This document shows positions 1 to 7,052 of a stretch of DNA of 64,000 nucleotides, in pieces. Source of the stretch: an uncultured Acholeplasmatales bacterium. GTDB taxonomy: Bacteria; Bacillota_I; Bacilli_A; Acholeplasmatales; Anaeroplasmataceae. The stretch is taken from NCBI GenBank assembly GCA_944324705.1, contig CALUXI010000006.1, forward strand, positions 1 through 64,000. The letters are read 5' to 3'. The position numbers and the translations under genes were made by a program. The notes below the pieces were generated by a model. That model made no database searches, had not been told where the DNA came from, and saw only the letters and a program-made list of their open reading frames with translations. How positions within the stretch are numbered: position 1 is the stretch's first letter; each line of letters starts with the position of its first letter.

Positions 1-104
1 CAATCTTCATCATCTCCGGCACAACCGGATTGATAGCGGTCAAATCCCGGCTTCTGCTGCATGAGCAATTCAAACGCTCGCTGCTTGCCCTCTGTGAAAT
101 ACAT
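1..104 (-). CDS. Small conserved-looking protein of an integrated element, 3' end outside the window
   Basis: A good ribosome binding site (AGGAGGT, read on the minus strand at about 114-120) precedes an ATG at 104. It opens a frame that runs off the window edge after 34 codons, starting MYFTEGKQRAFELLMQQKPG. The frame is GC-richer than the rest of the window and looks like the small accessory proteins carried by conjugative elements of gut Firmicutes. I cannot name the family. It lies at the extreme end of the foreign segment, reading into it. Confidence 0.6.
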   Translation of the reverse strand, partial: MYFTEGKQRAFELLMQQKPGFDRYQSGCAGDDED

Positions 105-185
105 TCCGGCTGTACCTCCTTTCCTGCGGGCATAAAAAAACGCCACAACTTTTTTGAAGCTGCGGTGGCATATCCTACCCACTTA

Positions 186-228
186 AAAACGCCATATCAA
201 GGCTTGTCCAACCTTGCTACGGCGTTTT
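186..228. repeat. Strong nested hairpin near the element end
   Basis: The outer arms AAAACGCC (186-193) and GGCGTTTT (221-228) are perfect complements. An inner CAAGG/CCTTG pair strengthens the stem. A second hairpin with GCCAC/GTGGC arms lies just before it, at about 142-170. They may be a terminator for the small gene's promoter region or recombinase-binding subterminal repeats. Confidence 0.5.
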
Positions 229-319
229 AGGTGTGATTATAGATGTGTTTAATTGTATTTAGATTTTGTGAACCCCTTTATTTATGCGGGCTTCGGGGTG
301 TTGTCCATAAATACATATA

Positions 320-565
320 GCCACTGCTTCATTAGATGCTGAAAATGAGACTATTATTCAAGAAGCTATTTCTAATGCTACAAGAGGAAAAACTGTCCTT
401 GTTATTGCTCATAGAATGCGGACAGTAGAAAATGCTGATAAGATAATAGTTTTAAAAGAAGGTAAAATAATTGAGGAAGGTAAGCCGGAAGAATTAATTA
501 AAAAAGATGGTGAATTTACTAAAATGTTAAATTTCCAAAAAGAATCATTAGACTTTAAAATTTAA
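320..565 (+). pseudogene. 3' remnant of an ABC exporter ATPase domain
   Basis: The frame encodes 81 residues beginning ATASLDAENETIIQ, which is the stretch just after the Walker B motif of an ABC exporter. It continues through the H-loop (VIAHRMRTVENADKI) and the usual tail VLKEGKIIEEGKPEEL to a TAA at 563-565. A stop lies immediately upstream in frame, so the N-terminal transmembrane domain and Walker A are missing at the junction with the foreign segment. The fragment has no start of its own. Confidence 0.85.
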
Positions 566-668
566 TTTGAAAAAATTTATTATCAAGTAAAATAATTAAG
601 TATTTTAATTAGATTACTTTTAAACATAATTTTTTAGTTGTATACTACAAATAAAGGAGATGATTATT

Positions 669-1664
669 TTGAAAAAAATTATTTTAGGATTATTTACATT
701 ATTTATGGCTCTTTCATTGAGTGCTTGTAGTGATAATTCTAATCCAACACCAGGACTAGATGAAGGAAAAACAGAAGAAAAACCTGATGAAGACAAAAAC
801 CCTGATGGTGATGTAACTGAAGAGCCGGATGAAGATGTAGAAGAGTTTGTAATTCAAACTGCAGATAACGGACTTTCTGCTAGCCAAAGTAGTTATAGTT
901 TTGTTACAGCTGAAGAGGGAGATTTATTCCCGCCAGAAGCTTCAATTGTTTTAGAAACTGATGATAGCTGGAATTCATGTACTGGTTTGAATGAACGATA
1001 TACCAAAATTATTGCTGAAGATGAGAATGTTTTACCTGCAAACTCAGTTTCTCTTGAGATAGTTACTAATCAAGATATAGTTGGTTCAAGTGGTAGTAAT
1101 GAAATTGAACAAATTAAAATAGTTTTTGATAGAGATTTAATTCAAGTAGGTGAAAGTAAATTAAAAATTCAAGTTCAGCCATATAATGGTTCATCTACAA
1201 TTGCTAAGTTAACTACAATTTGTTTAGATATTGAAGTAAAAGAGTTTGGTTCAATTATAGTAGATACGTATAATATAGGTTTAAATGTTGATTTAACAGG
1301 TCTTTCAGATATTATAGATGAACTTGGAATTGAACCGTTAAGTATTAATCTTAATTTTTCAGATGATGAAGAAATATATGGTTATTCTGCTGATGATATG
1401 GCGCAAGTAAAAATAGATTCCACAGATTCTATTGTTTCTGTAGAAAACTTCAAATTTGCGGTTGGTCACACTTATAGCGCGTGGATTTATGTTGATTGTG
1501 ATGATGCTTATGATAGAGTTTGGATTGCCCTAGAAGCTAAAACTGAAAGCTCTGATTATGAAGTAAAACCTAATGAAAACAATAGTGAATCTAGCGTCAC
1601 AGTGAATAAAGATAATATTACTATAGATTGTGTATTAGGTGATTATTATCAAATGACACGTTAA
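669..1664 (+). CDS. Predicted surface lipoprotein of unknown function
   Basis: The protein starts with a lipoprotein signal peptide: MKK, a hydrophobic core, and the lipobox LSAC with the lipidated Cys about 20 residues in. An acidic PDEDK/PDED-rich linker follows, then about 270 residues of non-repetitive, beta-looking sequence of no family I recognise. The AAAGGAG site at 653-659 touches an ATG at 660 but is correctly spaced for the TTG at 669, so I chose the TTG. A -10 element TATACT lies at 641-646. It directly follows the broken ABC gene and ends at a bidirectional terminator. Confidence 0.8.
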   Translation: MKKIILGLFTLFMALSLSACSDNSNPTPGLDEGKTEEKPDEDKNPDGDVTEEPDEDVEEFVIQTADNGLSASQSSYSFVTAEEGDLFPPEASIVLETDDSWNSCTGLNERYTKIIAEDENVLPANSVSLEIVTNQDIVGSSGSNEIEQIKIVFDRDLIQVGESKLKIQVQPYNGSSTIAKLTTICLDIEVKEFGSIIVDTYNIGLNVDLTGLSDIIDELGIEPLSINLNFSDDEEIYGYSADDMAQVKIDSTDSIVSVENFKFAVGHTYSAWIYVDCDDAYDRVWIALEAKTESSDYEVKPNENNSESSVTVNKDNITIDCVLGDYYQMTR

Positions 1665-1670
1665 ATAATA

Positions 1671-1694
1671 AAACCCCTCAGAGGGGTTTTTAAC
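1671..1694. terminator. Bidirectional terminator between convergent genes
   Basis: Perfect arms AAACCCCTC and GAGGGGTTT flank a single A and are followed by T-rich sequence. The hairpin serves the lipoprotein gene on the plus strand and the membrane-protein gene on the minus strand. Confidence 0.9.
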
Positions 1695-1699
1695 ATATA

Positions 1700-2581
1700 T
1701 TAATCTATTTTTTTAGGCCGATTATTTGAATCATAATTATCGGCTTTTTTCTTATTAGGATCTATTAATAACATTTTAGCCATAAAATCTTTAAACTTGT
1801 GTTTTGTTATCTCAAGTTCTTCTTTTTTATTTTGATATTTTTCTTTAATAGAATTAGGAACCATTTCTAATAATTTAGCTTTTCCAATTAATAACCTTTG
1901 TTTTTGTTGAGTTCTAAACTCTTCATAATTTTTAATCTCTTTACTATTTTTGATAATCTTAATTAATTTATTAAATACATTTAAAGAAATAACTAAATCT
2001 AAAATGAAAACACCATAGACTATACCTAATATAAAAATGAAGATGAAGTTAATATCATGATAATTAAAGATAAAGTTAAATAATTCTTCAAACATTAAAT
2101 AAAGATAAGGGTTTAAGGCATAATAGTAAATAACACTTACTATAAACCAAATTAAAGAGAATTCTGGGCAAATTATACCTAAAATATTCCCTTTTAAGTT
2201 AGTATAATCCCAAAGTCTTACTTTAAAACCTTTGACAAAGATAAGACCACCAATGAATTCTAGTAAGACTAACGCTATAAACATTATAAATATTGGAATT
2301 AAATCATAAATGGTAGGACCATTAGAGATGGTGTTACCAAATAAATTGCCATTAGGATTATAAAGAGTTAAATTATTTGGTAAAAACCTAATTATTGTAG
2401 CACTTATTATAAACATAGTTACTAAACCAAAACCATAAAGTGGTAGCCAAGGTCCATGCATGAAACCAGGATTTACCCATTTTTTAGCTGAAACAAAGCG
2501 TCTAAATAGAACCTCACTTAGATATCCTAACATACAACCAATTATAAACATAGTTAATAAAATAATAATATATTTACTCAT
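1700..2581 (-). CDS. CmpB-type ABC-transporter-like membrane protein (PF06541 family)
   Basis: This 293-residue protein has about six transmembrane segments. Near the N terminus it carries the characteristic WVNPGFMHGPWLPLYGFG stretch, the hallmark of the putative type IV ABC-transporter permease family. The C-terminal 90 residues are charged, contain a probable coiled coil and should be cytoplasmic. No ATPase gene lies beside it, so transport function is family-based inference only. It stands alone between a terminator and a divergently transcribed acetyltransferase. Confidence 0.75.
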   Translation of the reverse strand: MSKYIIILLTMFIIGCMLGYLSEVLFRRFVSAKKWVNPGFMHGPWLPLYGFGLVTMFIISATIIRFLPNNLTLYNPNGNLFGNTISNGPTIYDLIPIFIMFIALVLLEFIGGLIFVKGFKVRLWDYTNLKGNILGIICPEFSLIWFIVSVIYYYALNPYLYLMFEELFNFIFNYHDINFIFIFILGIVYGVFILDLVISLNVFNKLIKIIKNSKEIKNYEEFRTQQKQRLLIGKAKLLEMVPNSIKEKYQNKKEELEITKHKFKDFMAKMLLIDPNKKKADNYDSNNRPKKID

Positions 2582-2671
2582 AAAATCACCACATTAATTA
2601 TATCACAGATGACATAACATTTAAAAATTATTTAATTTATTATATAATAAAAAATGTGTGAGGTATTTTTT

Positions 2672-3283
2672 ATGACAGAAAAAGAAAGAATGTTAAGTGG
2701 TGAGCTTTATATTGCTAAAGACAAAGAATTAGGAGAAATGAATCTTAAATCAAGAAGATTACAACATGCTTTTAATAATTCTTTAGATGGCGAAGAAAGG
2801 CAAAAAATACTAAAGGAATTGTTAGGTAAAATGGGGAATAATTGCTACATAGAACCACCTTTAAGAATGGATTATGGTTGTAATACTTATATTGGTGATA
2901 ATTTTTATGCCAATTTTGATTTAATAATATTAGATGTAGCTAAAGTAACGATTGGTAATAATGTTTTTATAGCCCCAAGAGTTAGTATATTTACAGCCGG
3001 ACATCCAATAGCTAAAGAGATAAGAAACAAACAATTAGAATTTGGTAAAGAAATAAAAATTGGCAATGATGTTTGGATTGGTGGTAACACTGTAATTAAT
3101 CCTGGGGTTACTATTGGTAATAATGTTGTAATTGGATCAGGTTCTGTAGTAACTAAAAATATTCCTGATAATGTAGTAGCAGCCGGGAATCCGTGTCGAG
3201 TTATTAGAGAAATAACAGAGGCTGATTTAAAATATTGGCAAGCTAAGGCAGACATTTATTATAAGAGCAAGGAAAGTGAGTAG
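2672..3283 (+). CDS. maa: Sugar O-acetyltransferase, maltose acetyltransferase type
   Basis: The protein transfers an acetyl group from acetyl-CoA to a sugar hydroxyl. The N-terminal MTEKERMLSGELYIAKDKEL segment is the Mac domain. The remainder is a left-handed beta-helix of hexapeptide repeats (IGNNVFIAP, IGNDVWIGG, IGNNVVIGSGSVV), with the catalytic His in AGHPI. The 203-residue length fits the family. I chose the ATG at 2672, seven bases after GTGAGGT, instead of the upstream ATG at 2654. The stop nearly touches the next gene, a sirtuin-like protein, so the two are probably one operon. Confidence 0.92.
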   Translation: MTEKERMLSGELYIAKDKELGEMNLKSRRLQHAFNNSLDGEERQKILKELLGKMGNNCYIEPPLRMDYGCNTYIGDNFYANFDLIILDVAKVTIGNNVFIAPRVSIFTAGHPIAKEIRNKQLEFGKEIKIGNDVWIGGNTVINPGVTIGNNVVIGSGSVVTKNIPDNVVAAGNPCRVIREITEADLKYWQAKADIYYKSKESE

Positions 3284-3284
3284 T

Positions 3285-3842
3285 ATGATTATAGCTTTTA
3301 CTGGGGCAGGTATTTCTAAACAAAGTGGTATATCTACTTTTATGGAACAACCAGAAGTGAGAGAGAAGTTGTTTAGAGATTATGCAAATAGCCATCCTTT
3401 AGAATATAATGAAGTAATAAAAGAATTAAAAGCAAGTATGGTTAATGCTTTACCTAATGATGCTCATATAGCTTTAAAAGAATATAATATTCCTATTATT
3501 ACGATGAATATTGATGGACTTCATGAAAAAGCTGGTAGTGACGTCTTATCTTTACATGGGACATTACCTAGTGATGATGAATTAGATAAGGCGTATTTAT
3601 TATACAATAAACCAGTGTTATATGGTGATCCGGCTCCTAATTATGTTAAAGCTTATAAAATTATAGCTAATTTAAATCCAGGTGATGTTTTGTTAGTTAT
3701 TGGTTGTTCTTATCATACAGCTATAGCCTGTGATTTAAGAGATATAGCTAAATCTAGAGGTGCTACAGTTATTGAAATCAATGATGATGCAGCTTCTAAA
3801 GTTAGAAAAGTTTTAGAAGATTTAAATAGACATAATTTTTAA
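3285..3842 (+). CDS. Compact sirtuin-family (Sir2) protein without zinc cysteines
   Basis: Sir2 proteins use NAD+ to remove acyl groups or transfer ADP-ribose. The NAD-binding signature GAGISKQSGI is at residues 6-15. The TMNIDGLHEKAGS segment matches the TQNID-LH-AGS motif, and LSLHGT carries the expected catalytic His. A second Rossmann half ends with LLVIGCSYHTA and VIEIN. At about 185 residues it is far shorter than usual. The four-Cys zinc lobe between the HG motif and the second Rossmann half is absent, so deacetylase activity is doubtful. The ATG at 3285 is spaced better from AAGGAAAG than the GTG at 3276, and it follows the acetyltransferase stop by one base. Confidence 0.85.
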   Translation: MIIAFTGAGISKQSGISTFMEQPEVREKLFRDYANSHPLEYNEVIKELKASMVNALPNDAHIALKEYNIPIITMNIDGLHEKAGSDVLSLHGTLPSDDELDKAYLLYNKPVLYGDPAPNYVKAYKIIANLNPGDVLLVIGCSYHTAIACDLRDIAKSRGATVIEINDDAASKVRKVLEDLNRHNF

Positions 3843-3852
3843 TATTTATATA

Positions 3853-3880
3853 AAAAAGCTCTTAATTTAGAGCTTTTTTG
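3853..3880. terminator. Bidirectional terminator
   Basis: AAAAAAGCTCT and AGAGCTTTTTT form a perfect stem around TAATTT. It separates the sirtuin gene from the convergent membrane-protein locus. Confidence 0.9.
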
Positions 3881-4428
3881 CCATCTATAACACTAAACCT
3901 TACTTTGTCTACTTTAAAAAAGTTAACTAATCCCACCTCAACATTATATTTGTAAGTACTGTAAGATTTTAAGTTTCTTTTTTCCTCTATAGTTTCATAC
4001 AAAATGGTATTGTCATCATCATAAATTGTTATTCTATATTTGACAAATTCAATATCTACTTTAGGAGTAATAGTATAATAAACACTTATTAAAGTTATTT
4101 CATCATTAACTACCTTAAAATTAAAATCACCATTATCTACACTAGTATCTGGCACATAAGTGTTTTCATTATCATTACCATTATTAGAACTAGAATGAGT
4201 TTTAGTAATATTATTAACTATAACTATAATGATGATAGTTATTAAAACAAGTAGAATAATAGCTAAGATAGCACCAGCCGTACTACCAATAACACCAGGT
4301 GCTTTCTTATTAGAAGTTGAACTATCTCTTGATTCATCTTCATCTACATATATATGTTGAGGAGTTTCTGAAACAATTTCTTCTTTCTTTTTGGGAAAAA
4401 TATAGTAACTAACATTAGTATTAAACAA
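3862..4428 (-). CDS. C-terminal part of a frame-split membrane protein
   Basis: The frame shows a short cytoplasmic, charged stretch, one long hydrophobic segment (GAILAIILLVLITIIIIVIV) and an Asn/Ser-rich spacer. A beta-rich domain of roughly 90 residues follows, probably outside the cell. Its only start candidate is a TTG at 4428 without a ribosome binding site. It overlaps the preceding frame by 85 bases, and a -1 shift at CCCAAAA (4395-4389, minus strand) would join the two smoothly. I therefore read it as the second half of one protein, through programmed frameshifting or a one-base indel. No family is recognised. Confidence 0.6.
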   Translation of the reverse strand: MFNTNVSYYIFPKKKEEIVSETPQHIYVDEDESRDSSTSNKKAPGVIGSTAGAILAIILLVLITIIIIVIVNNITKTHSSSNNGNDNENTYVPDTSVDNGDFNFKVVNDEITLISVYYTITPKVDIEFVKYRITIYDDDNTILYETIEEKRNLKSYSTYKYNVEVGLVNFFKVDKVRFSVIDGKKALN

Positions 4429-4718
4429 ATTATTAATGGGGCATAACTAATTTTATCATAATTAGAATTAGTTAATAAGCTTATAATTGTTAAGGCTAAG
4501 TCATCATGTCCTTCTATTAAACCAGTGTAGGTATGTAGTGATGTTTGTATAATTACATAATAACCATTACCTATTTCAAGAGCTTTAATGTTTTTAATTG
4601 TTAAAACATCGAAGCTAATATCATTTACACTTTTACAAAAGCCATAACTAAAAGAGAATAAGCCATAATAGCTTAGAACTATGTATAATAAAACTAAAAA
4701 TATAAGAAATTTAAACAA
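4344..4718 (-). CDS. N-terminal part of a frame-split membrane protein
   Basis: This 124-codon frame begins at a TTG and has an N-terminal transmembrane helix. About 65 residues follow that are probably extracellular, then a second helix (ICLILMLVTIFF) and a basic PKRKKK stretch. The basic stretch lies exactly where the slippery heptamer C CCA AAA occurs in this frame. The frame is open some codons upstream of the TTG, so the true start is uncertain. It lies just downstream of a disrupted small membrane gene. The product has no recognised family. Confidence 0.55.
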   Translation of the reverse strand: MFKFLIFLVLLYIVLSYYGLFSFSYGFCKSVNDISFDVLTIKNIKALEIGNGYYVIIQTSLHTYTGLIEGHDDLALTIISLLTNSNYDKISYAPLIICLILMLVTIFFPKRKKKLFQKLLNIYM

Positions 4719-4740
4719 GATAACGCATAGGTAGGTACCT

Positions 4741-5132
4741 CTATTTAAAAGATTCTAGGTCAATAGGTTCAATTTCTTCATAAGCTGGATCGGTAAACCA
4801 ATTTAACCATAGATTATCAATATTATTTTGGGAAGTTAAAACTTTTGAATTAAATTTAGCTACCTCATCTAATAAAGCAACCCTATCTAAAATTATATCT
4901 TCTCTTTCTAAGTTATAAATTAAGGAATCTCTTTTAGCATTTAGTTCAATGACACTATTTTCTTTTGTAGCATGCATAATCCATGTATTATCATTAAACA
5001 AATACAAACTAATACACTAATACCGCCAAAAAAATAGACAAGTACTTTAAAAGCGAATGTTGCCTCATGTATATATTTATAAGACAATATGGTAGATATA
5101 ATAGCTAATAAAGCAATAAATGCTAAAACAGT
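4741..5132 (-). pseudogene. Disrupted small membrane protein gene
   Basis: One frame (5132 to 4941) encodes two transmembrane helices (FIALLAIISTIL and VLVYFFGGISVLVCICL) but has no usable start codon. The adjacent frame (5007 to 4741) continues with an 80-residue helical, charged tail ending EEIEPIDLESFK. A -1 shift in the overlap would fuse them, so I read this as one decayed or mis-sequenced gene. The 88-codon frame on its own has no convincing ribosome binding site. Confidence 0.5.
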
Positions 5133-5177
5133 TTAAATTAGAAATATTTATAGTAATTAATATTATAAGCAAAATTA

Positions 5178-5214
5178 AAAGGATTAATACCACAACAATA
5201 AAAGTATTAATCCT
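5178..5214 (-). terminator. Terminator of the ABC exporter operon
   Basis: On the minus strand AGGATTAATAC pairs perfectly with GTATTAATCCT across a 13-base loop and is followed by TTTT. It lies directly after the stop of the second exporter subunit. Confidence 0.9.
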
Positions 5215-5225
5215 ATTTTTATTAT

Positions 5226-7049
5226 TTAATTTAATAATTTATTAATAGCATCCTCTTGAAATTGGGTTTTGTATAAATCAAAATAATAACCTTTTTTAAG
5301 TAACAATTCATGGTGTTTACCAGATTCAATTATTTTACCATCTTTCATTACTAATATTAAATCAGCATTGACAACGGTAGATAATCTATGAGCTATCATA
5401 AAACTAGTTCGTCCTTTTAAGGCTATATCAATAGCATTTTGTATTAATGCTTCTGTTTTAGTATCTATAGAAGAAGTAGCTTCATCTAAAATTAGAATTT
5501 TAGGATCTCTAATTAGAGCCCTAGCAAAACTTATTAATTGTTTTTCTCCTAAAGATAATTTAGAGCCACTTTCACCAATAAAGGTATTATATTTATCAGG
5601 TAATTTTTCAATGAATTCATCAGCTTTTACCATTTTGCAAGCATTGATGACTTCCTCCATACTAGCATCTAATTTACCATAGGCAACATTTTCATAAATA
5701 GTACCACTGAATAATTGTGGGGTTTGTAAAACATAACCTAAATTGTCATGTAACCAAGTTATTGAACGTTCTTTGTAATTCTTATTGTCAATTAAGATTT
5801 CCCCAGTTGTTGGTTCATAAAAACGACAAATTAAATTAACAATTGTTGATTTACCACTACCTGTATGACCAACTAAAGCTACATTTTGACCGGCTTTAAT
5901 TTTTAAATTAAAGTTTTCCAAAACTATTTGGCCGGTTTTATATTTAAAATTAACATTTTTAAATTCTACATCGCCAATTAATTCTTCAAAATTCTCTCTC
6001 TTTGGATTAAAGATAGTACCATATTTTTCAATAACTTCAGGAGTATCTTTAATATCAGGATCTTCCTCAATTAAGGCAACAATACGTTCAGCTGAGGCTT
6101 GAGCTTGTTGGAAATCACCTAGAACTCGGGAAATTGAAATTACGGGGTCAAAGAATTTGATTGTATAGTCGATAAATAAATACAATTCAGATACTAATAA
6201 AGTGCCACCCAAGACCATTATACCACCAACATAGAGGGTAGAACCAACGCCAATATAACCTAAAATAAAGATAACAGGTCCGAATAAGGCACTGAAGGCT
6301 GCGGCTCTTAAGGCTGATTTACGATATCTTTTAGCTTTTTGTTCAAACTGATCTTTAACGTCATCCTCAATTACCAAACTTTTAATAGTTTTAGCCCCTA
6401 GAAAACCTTCGTTATAAGCACCAGTAATTTCGGAATTTATTTTTCTTGCTTTTCTATAATATTTAAGAATAATTTTACGCATAATAATAGAAAATAATAG
6501 AAGAAGTGGCAAAATACATAAAATAATGACAGCTAATTTTATATTTTTAATTAACAAGATAACTAATATGCCTAGCATAGTTAAGAAACCCCAAGTAAAA
6601 TCAATAAATCCCCAAGACAAGATAATTGATAATTTTCGGGAGTCTGATGTAACTCTAGCCATAATCCATCCTTGTGGTGTAACATCAAAATAACTAAAAG
6701 GTAGCTCTTGAAGTTTTTTAAAACTTTCCTCTCTTAAACGGTAGGCAACTCTAATTTCTATTTTATTAGCTGCTAAAATGAAGGACCCAACAATAATTCC
6801 ATAAACAATAGCAAAGCAAATGTAAAGAATAATAAAGGAAATCGTATTATCAAAAATTCTTTCTTCGATAAAATGATTTATAGCGTATTGATTTAAAAGT
6901 GGGTAGGTTAAGTCGGCTATAGCTAGTAGTATAACAGAAGTAATTAATATAATAGCATCTATAGGTTTTTCAAAAACTATTTTAATAATTTTAGGCCAAG
7001 GTTTAACTGATTTATCACTATAATCTATTTCTTCATATTCATCGTACAT
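5226..7049 (-). CDS. Heterodimeric ABC exporter subunit with a catalytic Walker B
   Basis: This is a half-transporter of 607 residues, with six N-terminal transmembrane helices (PF00664 type) followed by an ATPase domain. Walker A is GHTGSGKST at about residue 395. The signature motif is LSLGE, a degenerate form of LSGGQ. Walker B plus catalytic Glu is LILDEATSSID, and the H-loop is IAHRLST. The partner subunit directly upstream has the opposite defects, the arrangement of BmrCD/LmrCD-type multidrug exporters. RBS GGAGG precedes the ATG by the normal distance and only three bases separate the genes. The substrate is unknown. Confidence 0.92.
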   Translation of the reverse strand: MYDEYEEIDYSDKSVKPWPKIIKIVFEKPIDAIILITSVILLAIADLTYPLLNQYAINHFIEERIFDNTISFIILYICFAIVYGIIVGSFILAANKIEIRVAYRLREESFKKLQELPFSYFDVTPQGWIMARVTSDSRKLSIILSWGFIDFTWGFLTMLGILVILLIKNIKLAVIILCILPLLLLFSIIMRKIILKYYRKARKINSEITGAYNEGFLGAKTIKSLVIEDDVKDQFEQKAKRYRKSALRAAAFSALFGPVIFILGYIGVGSTLYVGGIMVLGGTLLVSELYLFIDYTIKFFDPVISISRVLGDFQQAQASAERIVALIEEDPDIKDTPEVIEKYGTIFNPKRENFEELIGDVEFKNVNFKYKTGQIVLENFNLKIKAGQNVALVGHTGSGKSTIVNLICRFYEPTTGEILIDNKNYKERSITWLHDNLGYVLQTPQLFSGTIYENVAYGKLDASMEEVINACKMVKADEFIEKLPDKYNTFIGESGSKLSLGEKQLISFARALIRDPKILILDEATSSIDTKTEALIQNAIDIALKGRTSFMIAHRLSTVVNADLILVMKDGKIIESGKHHELLLKKGYYFDLYKTQFQEDAINKLLN

Positions 7050-7052
7050 AAA

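Larger units (their letters stand above)
1..319. mobile_element. Terminal segment of an integrated mobile element (ICE or conjugative-transposon type)
   Basis: Base composition is clearly higher in GC up to about position 230 and again in a GC-rich hairpin near 280-305, then drops abruptly. The segment holds the start of a small minus-strand gene and several inverted repeats. It ends where a chromosomal ABC-transporter reading frame begins, inside the codons following the Walker B motif. This is what the end of an element integrated in a host gene looks like. The recombinase and the other end lie outside the window, so the class of element is not determined; a chimeric assembly is the alternative. 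Confidence 0.6.

Noticed and set aside
30-230. Plus-strand 66-codon frame in the element end
   Set aside because: It runs antisense to a better minus-strand start with AGGAGGT and crosses the hairpins. No ribosome binding site is present.
2905-3255. Minus-strand 116-codon frame
   Set aside because: It is the shadow of the acetyltransferase hexapeptide repeats and has no ribosome binding site.
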